Positions 1-11,170 of a stretch of DNA of 64,000 nt are shown in pieces. Position 1 is the first letter of the stretch, and every line of letters starts with the position of its first letter. The DNA comes from Shewanella sp. UCD-KL12 (GTDB lineage: Bacteria; Pseudomonadota; Gammaproteobacteria; Enterobacterales; Shewanellaceae), in the NCBI RefSeq assembly GCF_001957125.1, contig NZ_MPHJ01000008.1:158666-222665 (forward strand), in the 5' to 3' direction. Made by a program: the position numbers and the translations under genes. The notes beneath the pieces are model-generated. The model was not told where the DNA came from, did no database searches, and worked only from the letters and a program-made list of their open reading frames with translations.

Positions 1-1098
1 ACCTGCGTATTTAAGTGCGTTTCTTAATACATTGTCTATTGCACGTAAAAGAAAACTTGCATCGGTATTTAATTGGATATCTTGTGATAGTTCATTCCAA
101 ACAACCTGTTGTTGGTGAGCTGCTTCAAATTGAATATCCTCCAATACTTTTGCACGGATCTCACTGATCCAAACAGGTTCAATATTCAGTTTAACATAAG
201 CATTGTTAAGCCTACTGTAATCCAAAATACTATCTATGAGCGTAGCCATTTGTTGGTTTTCATTTTCTAAACGGGTAATAAATTTATTCTCTTCATTACC
301 CGGTTGCTTTGATAAGAGGTGCAGCGCTAGCTCCTGCCTTGCTAGTGGGGTTCTCAGTTCGTGAGAGACATCCCTGAGTAAACGTTTCTGGTTTTGCATC
401 GCGTTTTGAACTTGTTCTGCCATATGATCAAATTCAGTGGCTAAATGATAGAACTCAGGTTCATTAACCGAAAAGTGTTGGGCGATCCTAGTATCTAATT
501 GCCCATTAGCAAGCTCTTGGGTTCCCGCTTTAAGGTGTTTTAATGGCGTGATCAAGTAACGGGTTAAGATTGATGTAAAAACCAGTAATACAGCTACCCC
601 TACAAGCAGCCGTATAAGCCATAAGCTTTGTGAAAGTTTCTGAGCAGGATGAAGCTCTTCTCTCAATTGAATGACAAGCGTTAGCGGCCCGTTTGATGGG
701 TAGCTGTTTTGCAGTGGAATGCCGATAAGCGGTTTTCTAACACTGTCTCCCATGGGAAGATCGAGTTGTCTTAAATATTGAAGTTTAAATACAAAGTGAG
801 GATGCAAGGCCGTTTTGGTGATTGATTCTAGGTCCTTATCTAGCACATAAAGCCTAAAATCCTGTTGCTTTTCCCACCTGGAAAGTCCAACTAAATCTTG
901 GTTGTTGACCAATTGTGTTGCTTCAGTGGCAAGCTGATGTAACTGCGTTTGTGTCGATACAGGTAATGTCAGTAATCGATTAATTACAACTCTTTCAATC
1001 CCTGTTGCAATCAGTAAAATAGCTAATAAGGATACTGAAAAATAACTAAAAATTTTAAACTGTAATCGAGAAAATAGCCCTGCTAATGGTGTAAGCAT
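1..1098 (-). CDS. Sensor histidine kinase, CpxA-like, C-terminus cut by window edge
   Basis: The reverse-strand frame opens at an ATG at 1098 and is still open at base 1, so about 366 residues are visible. They show a first membrane span near residues 15-35, a periplasmic region of about 140 residues, a second span near 180-200, a HAMP linker, and the phosphoacceptor motif SHELRTPLAR. The ATPase domain begins near the edge, where the N-box NVLRNALKY is visible. The protein should autophosphorylate on the H-box histidine and pass phosphate to a response regulator, but no regulator gene is in view. Layout and motifs resemble CpxA, though other envelope-stress kinases fit equally well. The gene is divergent from the DTW-domain gene. 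Confidence 0.9.
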   Translation of the reverse strand, partial: MLTPLAGLFSRLQFKIFSYFSVSLLAILLIATGIERVVINRLLTLPVSTQTQLHQLATEATQLVNNQDLVGLSRWEKQQDFRLYVLDKDLESITKTALHPHFVFKLQYLRQLDLPMGDSVRKPLIGIPLQNSYPSNGPLTLVIQLREELHPAQKLSQSLWLIRLLVGVAVLLVFTSILTRYLITPLKHLKAGTQELANGQLDTRIAQHFSVNEPEFYHLATEFDHMAEQVQNAMQNQKRLLRDVSHELRTPLARQELALHLLSKQPGNEENKFITRLENENQQMATLIDSILDYSRLNNAYVKLNIEPVWISEIRAKVLEDIQFEAAHQQQVVWNELSQDIQLNTDASFLLRAIDNVLRNALKYAG

Positions 1099-1308
1099 AA
1101 ATTGTCACGGCTCAAAATTGGGAATGAGAATTGTTTTCATTGATTTTATCTTAAACTAAGTTGGTTGCATAGCCTAAAGTTTTAAAAGGGTGATGGACCT
1201 CTCTGTGCTTAGATGTAGCGAGTTTGGCTAGCTGAAATAGTCGTGCAGACTCATTATTAAACCGTGCATTTTTGAGTAGAGCTGAGAAACCTTAATGGAA
1301 GTTAAAAA

Positions 1309-1818
1309 ATGAAGTTTGTGTTATTAACACATGAAAGAGAGTTGCTACGTACAACTAATACAGGAAGCCTAGCTGTAAAGGCTTATCCTGAGTGGTGTGA
1401 GAGGCGAGTTTGGTCAAGAGTTCATCCTGATGAAGCACTAGTCGCTCAGCTGAAAAACCATCAAGCAGCCTTACTGTACCCTAAGCTTGATGGCAGAGGT
1501 GAACCTGATATTACCCAATCTGGACAAGGTATAGATCTTGACCAAGGCAACTATATAGATTCACTTCCATATACCTTGATCATTCTGGATGCAACGTGGC
1601 AAGAAGCTCGAAAAATGATCAAGCGTAGTCCCTATCTGCAGCTGGCAGATAAGTATGCACTCAATACGGACACCGTTTCCGACTTCACCTTAAGGCGTAA
1701 TCAGATAGAAGGGGGCCTATGTACGCTCGAATGTATTATAGAAGTGTGTAAAGTAAATGGGTTGCTTGATGAAGCTCATGGGCTAAAGATTGCGTTGACA
1801 GAGTTTCAATTAGATTGA
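1309..1818 (+). CDS. Short DTW-domain protein, tRNA-uridine aminocarboxypropyltransferase family
   Basis: A 169-residue protein with the family motif in the form LDATWQEARKM, which aligns with the DTW core of TapT/YfiP enzymes. Those enzymes transfer an aminocarboxypropyl group from SAM to a tRNA uridine. The E. coli enzyme is about 230 residues and starts with a cysteine cluster of about 50 residues; that region is absent here. An in-frame TAA lies just upstream of the ATG, so the short N-terminus is not a start-site error. Family assignment is firm from the motif. Activity and target position are inferred. Confidence 0.8.
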   Translation: MKFVLLTHERELLRTTNTGSLAVKAYPEWCERRVWSRVHPDEALVAQLKNHQAALLYPKLDGRGEPDITQSGQGIDLDQGNYIDSLPYTLIILDATWQEARKMIKRSPYLQLADKYALNTDTVSDFTLRRNQIEGGLCTLECIIEVCKVNGLLDEAHGLKIALTEFQLD

Positions 1819-1849
1819 GTTTAACCGTTAATATCATACACAATATTTA

Positions 1850-1866
1850 GAGGCTCTATGAGCCTC
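1850..1866. terminator. Small hairpin between convergent genes
   Basis: GAGGCTC, TAT and GAGCCTC form a perfect 7-bp stem in the 90-base gap between the convergent DTW and haemolysin-III genes. There is no good U-tract on either side, so a terminator role is only plausible. Confidence 0.4.
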
Positions 1867-1908
1867 AAAGAAATGACTTTATACTGAATAAATTTATAGT
1901 GATAGCTA

Positions 1909-2592
1909 TTAATGTATTAAGGTTAAATAGACACAAAAAAAATGACTGATGGCACCGGCAAGCACAAAAAGGTGCCATATAGCGTGGTTATAAGGGAGCC
2001 TTTTCCCCACATAGAAGATAACCCCCACACTGTAAAAAATGCCTCCCCATAACAATAGCTGAAAACCTAACTCAGTCATCGATACGATTAAATCGCTCAT
2101 TACAGTTGCACATAACCATCCCATGAGCAGGTAGAGTGCCACACTGAATTTTTTAAAGCGGTTTATAAATAGGGTTTTAAATAATACACCACCAAACGCA
2201 AGAGACCAGATTAATACTAAGATCACATTGGCTTTAAAACCATCCAATGCAATAAGCATTAAGGGGGTATAGGTACCCGCTATTAAAAAATAGATGGCAC
2301 AGTGATCAGCAACTTTAAGTTTATGTTTCCATTTTGGGGAACTGATCCCGTGATAGAGCGTTGAGCAGCTAAAAAGCAGAATAATACTGCTGCAATAGAT
2401 GACTACACCAAAGAGTTGGATTGAACTTAGTGAGTCAGCGCCTTTTATGAGAGAAAGGACGAGACCTACAATACCTGCAATGACGCCAAGGGCATGGCTC
2501 ATGGTATTGGCAAACTCCTCTTTAGGAGAGTAGCTAGCAACTGTTGGGGTGACTGCTGGAGACTGATTGGCGATAGATTCTTCTACTGTCAT
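1909..2592 (-). CDS. Haemolysin III / TrhA (PAQR-like) family membrane protein
   Basis: The protein has seven predicted hydrophobic segments and the family hallmarks: EEFANTMSHALG before the first span, a central SSIILLFSCSTLYHG-type segment with conserved Ser and His, KVADHCAIYFLIAGTYTP in the middle, and a His-containing IWHLFVLAGAISHF near the C-terminus. Bacterial members such as YqfA/TrhA are inner-membrane proteins proposed to act in membrane-energy or lipid homeostasis. The frame also opens at 2664, which adds 24 residues with an odd hydrophobic stretch. I prefer the ATG at 2592 because it gives a family-like length, but neither start has a clear ribosome-binding site. Confidence 0.85.
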   Translation of the reverse strand: MTVEESIANQSPAVTPTVASYSPKEEFANTMSHALGVIAGIVGLVLSLIKGADSLSSIQLFGVVIYCSSIILLFSCSTLYHGISSPKWKHKLKVADHCAIYFLIAGTYTPLMLIALDGFKANVILVLIWSLAFGGVLFKTLFINRFKKFSVALYLLMGWLCATVMSDLIVSMTELGFQLLLWGGIFYSVGVIFYVGKRLPYNHAIWHLFVLAGAISHFFCVYLTLIH

Positions 2593-2975
2593 TAAACTGC
2601 TTATGATGAATATTTTAAGGAAGTCTATCAGTAATTGGTTTGCAAAACTAGCTTGAGCGTACATGTGTACGCTTAGTTGATTTGAACCTTCATAAATAAC
2701 TTGATGAAGACGGGTTTTACTTGCTGACGTTTTTACTCAACAAACGCATATGACTCAGGGGCTGGCAATAAAGTGTTTTGCACTAAAAATGAACTTATTT
2801 AGAGATTTATAATCTGACTTGATGTTAAGTTCATATCAGTAAACCTAAACTGATACCAATTACAGCAATGCAAGCGTCACTGTCTGTCTGCTTGCGTAGG
2901 TTCGTAAAGCAAGAGTTAGGATAGTTGCTGCTAGCTTAGATAGCTTTAATAACGTTGATAATCAGGGAAGAATGA
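2593..2975. other. Intergenic region without a recognised gene
   Basis: This holds the divergent promoter regions of the haemolysin-III gene and the 354-residue protein. A 7-bp inverted repeat (TATCAGT/ACTGATA, 2834-2855) and a weak GCAAGC/GCTTGC stem (2870-2895) are visible. The string ATACCAATTAC at about 2853 resembles an end of the repeat elements found elsewhere, but no matching second end was seen. Confidence 0.4.
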
Positions 2976-4040
2976 GTGAGTCAATTTTCGACCAGATCTG
3001 TGAGGGATTTAGAAGTGTTGCATGATCAAACACTGATAGACACTAATGTACTCACTCATCGCGAGCCTATCATTGACTTCCCGGTAATTAGTCAGCAGAT
3101 GCTTGCATCAAATGGACATGTAGCTGACGTACCAAAACTTCTTTTACAAGATAATTTTCGGCGAAATCTAGAATCTACCCATGAAAAGATAAATAAACCT
3201 AACAGCCTGTGGAGCATAGTTTTAGTTTTTAGCTTACATTTGCTATTACTTGTTTTATTGGGACAATTATGGAGCCCAAGTCTACTACAAATTCCTGTAC
3301 GTTCTCCTTATAAGCCTTCAAAGCTCAATGCCTATATGTATTACACCAGCAACGTAAAGAATGAAGCATCGTTAACACAAGCGGCTCATGCAGTAGTCAA
3401 TATAATCCAAGCTGAAAAGGTAGTATCGAGTCGCCAAACAGAGACAAAGGATACAAGTCGTTCAGCAACTTTATCGCTATCATCAAAAGAGGAAGACAAA
3501 CTAGCTGCTCAAGTACCTGTGGCGGTAGAAGAAGTAAACACCAATAGTGATGACCAAGCGCTAAAAGCATTGTTTAAAGCGATGGATAATAAAACTGTAG
3601 GTATAAACTCAGGTTCATATTATGACTCACCTAGCTACAACGAACTTAAGACAAAAAGTGATAGCTCCATTGCTTATTTTGATAACAAGACTCAAAGGTA
3701 TCTCACTCGTCAGAATGATCAGCGCCTCGATAATTTAGTTAAGGATAGCGCAGATCAATTTACTCAAATTAAAACCCTGAGTGAGATGGATGGCGAGATG
3801 ATTATCCTCCAATTACCTGAAGTGGATACATGGAGTGAGGCCAAAACACTGGATAATGCGTTAGACCCCAATAGAGTCGTTAAGCAGGGGGATACTTGTT
3901 ATAGAATCGTAAAAACACCAAACCCTATCAATCCACATGCTGAAAACTTAGGCTACCCCTTTCGTTGCGATGGTGATTCAGTCGTTGAGTCCTTAAAACG
4001 AGCTATAGCAAAAAGAACATATAAAAACGCAAAAAAATAG
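2976..4040 (+). CDS. Unrecognised single-span membrane protein with a long periplasmic part
   Basis: A 354-residue protein I do not recognise. About 78 N-terminal residues are polar, followed by one strong membrane span near residues 78-100 (IVLVFSLHLLLLVLLGQLW), then about 250 residues likely in the periplasm. The C-terminal 60 residues look most ordered and contain two cysteines (DTCYRIV and FRCDGDS) that could form a disulfide. A single span with a long periplasmic tail recalls TonB/TolA-type proteins, but no TonB C-terminal motif was seen. The start is a GTG, chosen because GGGAAG lies 5 bases upstream; an ATG at 2972 opens only a 17-codon frame. The gene lies just ahead of the thiamine operon and is probably separate from it. 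Confidence 0.75.
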   Translation: MSQFSTRSVRDLEVLHDQTLIDTNVLTHREPIIDFPVISQQMLASNGHVADVPKLLLQDNFRRNLESTHEKINKPNSLWSIVLVFSLHLLLLVLLGQLWSPSLLQIPVRSPYKPSKLNAYMYYTSNVKNEASLTQAAHAVVNIIQAEKVVSSRQTETKDTSRSATLSLSSKEEDKLAAQVPVAVEEVNTNSDDQALKALFKAMDNKTVGINSGSYYDSPSYNELKTKSDSSIAYFDNKTQRYLTRQNDQRLDNLVKDSADQFTQIKTLSEMDGEMIILQLPEVDTWSEAKTLDNALDPNRVVKQGDTCYRIVKTPNPINPHAENLGYPFRCDGDSVVESLKRAIAKRTYKNAKK

Positions 4041-4183
4041 CGGGATTAGATATGAAAATTATTAATCATAAAAACAAAACTTCATCGATATTTTTCATAT
4101 TGAAATTGTATGCTTTTGTTTTTAATTTGTTTTATTTAAACTTTTAAGTGATTTTATTTGATTGGGCTGCCTTTACAAAGCAC

Positions 4184-4213
4184 TTGTTAATTTTAGTTGT
4201 TTACGATTATACT
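4184..4213 (+). promoter_or_regulatory. Predicted promoter of the thiamine operon
   Basis: TTGTTA (4184-4189) and TATACT (4208-4213) are separated by 18 bases and lie about ten bases before the TPP riboswitch, where a start site is expected. Assigned by eye from sigma-70 spacing. Confidence 0.55.
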
Positions 4214-4219
4214 GCTCAC

Positions 4220-4310
4220 ATCTTGTCGGAGTGCCTATTGGCTGAGACCGTTTATTCGGGATCCGTTGAACCTGATCGGGTTAAAACCTGCGAAGGAAAC
4301 AAGCATGATA
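4220..4310 (+). promoter_or_regulatory. TPP riboswitch (THI element)
   Basis: The conserved THI-box blocks occur in order: TCGGAGTGCC, GGCTGAGACCG, GGGATCCGTTGAACCTGATC and ACCTGCGAAGGAAACAAG. CUGAGA binds the pyrimidine end of thiamine pyrophosphate, and the later block forms the pyrophosphate-sensing arm. It lies about 200 bases upstream of thiC on the same strand, so high TPP should repress the whole thiCDEFSGH operon. An open frame crossing this element (4148-4345) is an artefact. Confidence 0.96.
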
Positions 4311-4420
4311 ATTACAATAAATCGTGTGTACAGCTGCGTGTTTAATATCTGTTTTAGGTGATTACTAAGGCAGATGTTATCGATTTTGAACGATCGGAAA
4401 CGCCAACCCAATTACGATAA

Positions 4421-6496
<2,076 letters not shown>

Positions 6497-6499
6497 TAC

Positions 6500-8077
6500 A
6501 TGACAAGTACATCGTCATTGCCTTCGTCGTCAAAACCTATTGTCTGGACCATTGCTGGTTCAGACAGTGGCGGTGGTGCGGGAATACAAACCGACTTGTT
6601 AACCATCAATGATCTCAATTGTCATGCTTGTACCATAGTCACGGCTATCACAGCACAGAGTTCGGTGGCGGTTAACGCAGTCGAACCTGTGTCTGATGGG
6701 ATGTTTTTGTCTCAGCTTGATACGTTGCTACAAGATATGCCACCTAGTGCGATCAAGATTGGCCTTCTGGCGAGCCAGAGGCAAGTTGCGCTTTTAGCGC
6801 GTTGGCTATCAATTGATCTACATGATTATAAAAAGAGAAACACCGTAGAGGTCCCGGTTATTTTAGACCCAGTTATGGTCGCGAGTTGTGGTGATCGCCT
6901 TGATGATAGTCAAGCTAATATCGATTTCTCCGCTTTAGCTGGATTGATAACACTGGTGACTCCTAATAGCGCAGAGCTTAGAGAGTTAGCGAGTCAAGAG
7001 TTAAGCACGATGGAGGCTTTTCATCATGCGGCTCAAGCATTATCGACGGCGTTAAACTGCAATGTGTTAGCTAAAGGTGGGGATAAAGGGGCCCTGTGGG
7101 GAGCTGATACTGCAGAAGACCTCTTTGTTTGCACTCATGCACCAGGGAGCTCAGTACTACACCAAGGGAGAAGTTTTTTACTGACAAGTCCCAGAGTTAT
7201 ATCTGAGAACACCCATGGCACAGGCTGTACCTTAAGTTCAGCCATCGCCTGTGTAATGGCATCTGGATTTGTGCTCCATGATGCTATCGTTGTCGCAAAG
7301 GCGTATGTGTCATCAGGCATCAAGCAAAGTTATCAGGTTGGCAAGGGCCCTGGCCCTGTCGCCAAAACCAGTTGGCCTAAAGTACTTGGTGACTTCCCTA
7401 AGATATCTAGCTATGACGATGGTCCGTCTTTAGACAAAGACCTTGTTTTTAAATCAATTGATGAACGCCTTGGTCTCTATCCCGTAGTATCTGACCTCTC
7501 AATGTTAGAGACCTTGTTACGGGCAGGAGCCAAGACTATTCAACTTAGGATCAAAGATAGCAATGATCCTGCATTGGAGAGCAAGATAGCTAACGCAGTC
7601 GCATTAGGTCGCGATCACCAGGCTCGTTTGTTTATCAATGACCATTGGGAGCTTGCACTAAAATACAATGCCTACGGGGTTCACTTAGGGCAAGAGGATC
7701 TTTATGAGGCCGATCTAACAAAGATTGCTCAATCGCAAATGGCGTTAGGAATATCGAGTCATAGCTATTTTGAGCTCTTATTAGCGTCTCAAATATCACC
7801 TTCCTATATCGCATTAGGGCATATTTTCCCTACGACAACCAAAGTAATGCCATCGGCACCACAAGGGCTCAGTAAACTCTGCCATTATGTCGAGCTTTTC
7901 AAAGGCCACTATCCTCTAGTGGCTATTGGTGGTATCGATCAAAGCCGAGTAAAAACGGTAAAGAAAACGGGTGTTGATGATATCGCCATTGTTAGAGCGG
8001 TAACAGAAGCCGATGATCCAGCTGCATCATTTCAAGCTTTGGCTCAAGCCTGGGAGGACGCAGATGTCACTGTCTGA
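6500..8077 (+). CDS. thiDE: Bifunctional HMP/HMP-P kinase and thiamine-phosphate synthase (ThiD-ThiE fusion)
   Basis: A 525-residue fusion. Residues 1 to about 285 are ThiD, a ribokinase-fold kinase (GSDSGGGAGIQTDL near the N-terminus; HGTGCTLSSAIA with the catalytic region), which phosphorylates HMP-P to HMP-PP. Residues from about 310 to the end are ThiE, a TIM-barrel synthase (TIQLRIKD, LFINDHWELAL, GVHLGQEDL, LVAIGGID), which joins HMP-PP to thiazole phosphate to give thiamine phosphate. E. coli keeps these as separate proteins. The C-terminus overlaps the start of thiF by 14 bases, suggesting translational coupling. Confidence 0.96.
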   Translation: MTSTSSLPSSSKPIVWTIAGSDSGGGAGIQTDLLTINDLNCHACTIVTAITAQSSVAVNAVEPVSDGMFLSQLDTLLQDMPPSAIKIGLLASQRQVALLARWLSIDLHDYKKRNTVEVPVILDPVMVASCGDRLDDSQANIDFSALAGLITLVTPNSAELRELASQELSTMEAFHHAAQALSTALNCNVLAKGGDKGALWGADTAEDLFVCTHAPGSSVLHQGRSFLLTSPRVISENTHGTGCTLSSAIACVMASGFVLHDAIVVAKAYVSSGIKQSYQVGKGPGPVAKTSWPKVLGDFPKISSYDDGPSLDKDLVFKSIDERLGLYPVVSDLSMLETLLRAGAKTIQLRIKDSNDPALESKIANAVALGRDHQARLFINDHWELALKYNAYGVHLGQEDLYEADLTKIAQSQMALGISSHSYFELLLASQISPSYIALGHIFPTTTKVMPSAPQGLSKLCHYVELFKGHYPLVAIGGIDQSRVKTVKKTGVDDIAIVRAVTEADDPAASFQALAQAWEDADVTV

Positions 8078-8837
8078 TGCGGACTTTATGCGCTTTTCAA
8101 GGCAAGTACTTCTTCCAGAGGTTGGAGAACGAGGGCAAGTTGCACTATCAAACGCTCATGTCACCGTTATTGGCATGGGTGGATTAGGTCACTTAGTGGC
8201 TCAATACCTTGCTGCGGCAGGAGTTGGAACGCTCACGCTAATCGATCATGATAAAATTGAGGTGTCTAACCTCCCAAGGCAACTGCTATATAGCAGCGAT
8301 GATATTGGTTATTTTAAGGCTGATATAGCTAGAGATAAGCTAACTGTAACTAATCATGCTTGTGCTATAAACGCTGTCACCGTCAAAGCTATCGACTCTA
8401 ATATCAGGGAGTTATTGGCCAAAACGGATCTGATACTGGACTGTACCGATAACTTCAGTACCCGCCAATTAATCAATACCACGTGTGTTAAACAACAAGT
8501 ACCACTGATCAGTGCATCAGTGGCTCATTTCAGTGGTCAATTGCTTATTGTTGACCTAAACCAGTCCCCAGAGTCAGGCTGTTATAACTGTCTTTTTCCT
8601 GAAGACTCAGTTGTCACACACAACTGTCAAACAACGGGGGTGTTAGGGCCTATGGTTGGTGTTATGGCATCAATGCAATCCTTAGTCGCGATGAACTATC
8701 TAATGGGAATTGATGTGCCATTTGGCAAACTACTTCAGTTTGATGGATTGAAAATGTGCTGGCGAGAAATTGGATTAAGTCGGGATCTGTCCTGTGAGAG
8801 TTGTCAGTCAAGTATAGCAAATGCCACTCAATGTTAA
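8064..8837 (+). CDS. thiF: ThiS adenylyltransferase ThiF
   Basis: ThiF is an E1-like enzyme that adenylates the C-terminal glycine of ThiS so that sulfur can be loaded for the thiazole ring. The product has the nucleotide-binding GMGGLGHLVAQYLA, an FSRQVLLPEVG N-terminus, a LDCTDNFSTRQLIN substrate region, and two CxxC pairs (CYNC and CESC) typical of the zinc site. The frame extends upstream to 8013, but the ATG at 8064 has GGGAGGA at ideal spacing and gives the family N-terminus; 257 residues is a normal length. It overlaps the end of thiDE and is followed nine bases later by thiS. Confidence 0.96.
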   Translation: MSLSDADFMRFSRQVLLPEVGERGQVALSNAHVTVIGMGGLGHLVAQYLAAAGVGTLTLIDHDKIEVSNLPRQLLYSSDDIGYFKADIARDKLTVTNHACAINAVTVKAIDSNIRELLAKTDLILDCTDNFSTRQLINTTCVKQQVPLISASVAHFSGQLLIVDLNQSPESGCYNCLFPEDSVVTHNCQTTGVLGPMVGVMASMQSLVAMNYLMGIDVPFGKLLQFDGLKMCWREIGLSRDLSCESCQSSIANATQC

Positions 8838-8846
8838 GGGAAATCA

Positions 8847-9101
8847 ATGAATCTTATCAACAATAACTGTGATGGCGAATTAGAGACTTGCTCAACGGCA
8901 ATAGCGGTTAGCGTCAATGATAAAAGTGTAACGCTTGTTCGCTCAATAACTGTTCAGTCATTGCTAGAGCAACAAAATATAGCACTTAACTCGGTCGCGG
9001 TTGCATGTAATGGCCAGGTGGTTCCTAAATCACAATGGGACAATAGAATGTGTTTGCAGGGTGATAATTTTGAGTTGTTTGCTGTTGTAGCAGGGGGATA
9101 G
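8847..9101 (+). CDS. thiS: Sulfur carrier protein ThiS
   Basis: A ubiquitin-like sulfur carrier ending in the required Gly-Gly (FAVVAGG), whose terminal carboxylate is adenylated by ThiF and converted to a thiocarboxylate. The core ([20 protein letters not shown], then SQWDN) matches the family. At 84 residues it is about 18 longer than the usual 66, because of an N-terminal extension with two cysteines before the first beta strand. AAGGGA precedes the ATG. Only one base separates its stop from thiG. Confidence 0.93.
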   Translation: MNLINNNCDGELETCSTAIAVSVNDKSVTLVRSITVQSLLEQQNIALNSVAVACNGQVVPKSQWDNRMCLQGDNFELFAVVAGG

Positions 9102-9102
9102 A

Positions 9103-9867
9103 ATGTTAAAGATAGCCGATCATAAATTTAGCTCTAGACTGTTCACTGGAACAGGCAAGTTTAGCGATTCATCAACGATGCTCAGCGCAATTAATCAGTC
9201 GGGCTCTGAGCTCGTCACTATGGCGATGAAGCGCCTTGATTTGAAATCCGGTCGTGATGATATCTTGCAGCCACTAAAACAAAGCGGTGTAAAGTTACTG
9301 CCAAATACATCAGGTGCAAGAAACGCCAAAGAGGCGGTCTTTGTTGCTCAGTTAGCTAAAGAGGTACTAGGTACCAACTGGGTAAAGCTTGAGATCCATC
9401 CCGATCCTAAGTACTTAATGCCTGATCCGATTGAGACATTAGAAGCTGCAAAAATACTGTGTGATGAAGGGTTTATCGTTTTACCTTATATTCATGCAGA
9501 CCCTGTATTATGCCGGCGCTTAGAGGAAGTTGGCTGCGCAGCGGTTATGCCGTTAGGCAGCCCCATAGGCTCAAATCAGGGACTGGCTACAGAGACCTTT
9601 CTCAAGATAATCATTGAGCAAGCAAATATTCCAGTCGTCATTGATGCAGGAATAGGCGCTCCATCTCAGGCCACCTATGCGATGGAGCTTGGTGCTGATG
9701 CCGTTTTAGTCAATACTGCCATCGCCAGCAGCCCAGATCCTATCTCGATGGCGTCATGTTTTTCCCAAGCGGTGACAACAGGTCGAGAAGCTTATGTTGC
9801 GGGGTTAGGTAAAGTAAGCTCTAAAGCACATGAAACTAGCCCCTTAACCGGCTTTTTAACTATCTAA
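9103..9867 (+). CDS. thiG: Thiazole synthase ThiG
   Basis: ThiG builds the thiazole phosphate carboxylate from deoxyxylulose 5-phosphate, dehydroglycine and ThiS thiocarboxylate. The 254-residue TIM barrel shows [12 protein letters not shown] at the start, [42 protein letters not shown] and [10 protein letters not shown], all conserved in the family. The Schiff-base lysine is expected at VKLEIH. GGGGG lies just before the ATG, at the end of thiS. ThiG works with ThiH, encoded next. Confidence 0.97.
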   Translation: MLKIADHKFSSRLFTGTGKFSDSSTMLSAINQSGSELVTMAMKRLDLKSGRDDILQPLKQSGVKLLPNTSGARNAKEAVFVAQLAKEVLGTNWVKLEIHPDPKYLMPDPIETLEAAKILCDEGFIVLPYIHADPVLCRRLEEVGCAAVMPLGSPIGSNQGLATETFLKIIIEQANIPVVIDAGIGAPSQATYAMELGADAVLVNTAIASSPDPISMASCFSQAVTTGREAYVAGLGKVSSKAHETSPLTGFLTI

Positions 9868-9894
9868 GCCTATAACAGGTTGAGGAGTGAGAAG

Positions 9895-11004
9895 ATGAGC
9901 TTTTTAGCTTATTTACAAACCATCTCTCGTGAAAAACTATCGCTATCTTTATATTCAGCGACCTCTGTAGATGTAGAGAAGGCAATAGATTCACCAGCAG
10001 GGGATCTAAACAGTTTACTGGCGCTGCTTTCACCTGCAGCAGAGCCTTACCTAGAGAGTATGGCACAAAAATCGGCGCAATTAACAAAGCAAAGGTTTGG
10101 TGCCAATATCGGCATGTATATCCCCCTGTACCTGTCTAATTTATGTGCGAACGAGTGTGATTATTGCGGTTTTAGTATGAGTAACAAACTCAAACGCAAG
10201 ACCCTAAATAGAGCTGAGTTGGCTGATGAGATGTCAGTGGTTAAATCTCAGGGATATGATTCGATCTTGTTAGTTTCTGGCGAGCATGAAACTAAGGTTG
10301 GAATTGATTATTTTAAAAAGGTCGTGCCTCAGGTGAAGGCCGAGTTTAGTTATCTCGCGATGGAGGTGCAGCCTCTAGCCGAAACGGAGTATCAAGAGCT
10401 AGTCAACCTTGGTTTAGATGCTGTGATGATCTATCAAGAAACTTACAATCCACATACTTACGCTCAGCACCACACACGTGGAAAGAAAAGTGATTATGCT
10501 TATCGCCTCGATACGCCAGAACGTATTGCTAAATCAGGTATTGATAAAATAGGCTTAGGTGTACTTTTAGGACTAGATGATTGGCGATTAGATGCCTTAC
10601 TACTCGGGCACCACCTTGCCTATCTTGAGTCTAAATATTGGCGAACAAGGTACAGTGTATCATTACCTCGTTTACGGCCTTGTACTGGGGGGATTTCTCC
10701 TAAAGTGGAGTTGACGGACAAAGGCCTAGTTCAGCTTATTTGTGCGTTTCGCCTATTCAATCATCAGCTCGATATTAGCCTATCAACAAGGGAGACATCA
10801 GAGTTAAGGGATAATCTATTTGGGCTTGGTGTTACAACACTCAGTGCGGGTAGCTCTACTCAGCCGGGAGGGTACGTGAATCCAGATACTGAATTAGATC
10901 AGTTTGAAATTAGTGACGAGCGCACGCCAATAGAAGTTTGTGAAGCAATGAAGCTAAGAGGGCTTAACCCTGTTTGGAAAGACTGGGAGTCAGCTTGGGT
11001 TTAA
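9895..11004 (+). CDS. thiH: 2-iminoacetate synthase (tyrosine lyase) ThiH
   Basis: A radical-SAM enzyme that splits tyrosine to dehydroglycine for ThiG, releasing p-cresol. The cluster motif CANECDYCGF (CxxxCxxC) is present, followed by ILLVSGEHE and a C-terminal region with LSTRE and SAGSSTQPGGY as in E. coli ThiH. A TTG at 9880 could add five residues, but the ATG at 9895 has GAGGAG seven bases upstream and is chosen; 369 residues is the usual size. Use of ThiH rather than the oxygen-dependent glycine oxidase ThiO fits a facultative anaerobe. It is the last gene of the thi operon. Confidence 0.97.
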   Translation: MSFLAYLQTISREKLSLSLYSATSVDVEKAIDSPAGDLNSLLALLSPAAEPYLESMAQKSAQLTKQRFGANIGMYIPLYLSNLCANECDYCGFSMSNKLKRKTLNRAELADEMSVVKSQGYDSILLVSGEHETKVGIDYFKKVVPQVKAEFSYLAMEVQPLAETEYQELVNLGLDAVMIYQETYNPHTYAQHHTRGKKSDYAYRLDTPERIAKSGIDKIGLGVLLGLDDWRLDALLLGHHLAYLESKYWRTRYSVSLPRLRPCTGGISPKVELTDKGLVQLICAFRLFNHQLDISLSTRETSELRDNLFGLGVTTLSAGSSTQPGGYVNPDTELDQFEISDERTPIEVCEAMKLRGLNPVWKDWESAWV

Positions 11005-11170
11005 AAGCTTTTCGCTAATGCTTTTATAACAGCATATTGTTAAATACCAGCGTGGAAAGGGGAGTTATCTAAAAAATGAGTTCTTTATAAAACAAGGGAC
11101 TATAAATAGGCTGTACTTTCTTATAACGCTGGTTGATAATTAACCATAACACCAAGAAAATTTTGGAGCT

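Noticed and set aside
4148..4345. Open frame of 65 codons across the TPP riboswitch
   Set aside because: It covers the conserved riboswitch blocks, has no ribosome-binding site, and its composition follows the RNA structure rather than a protein.
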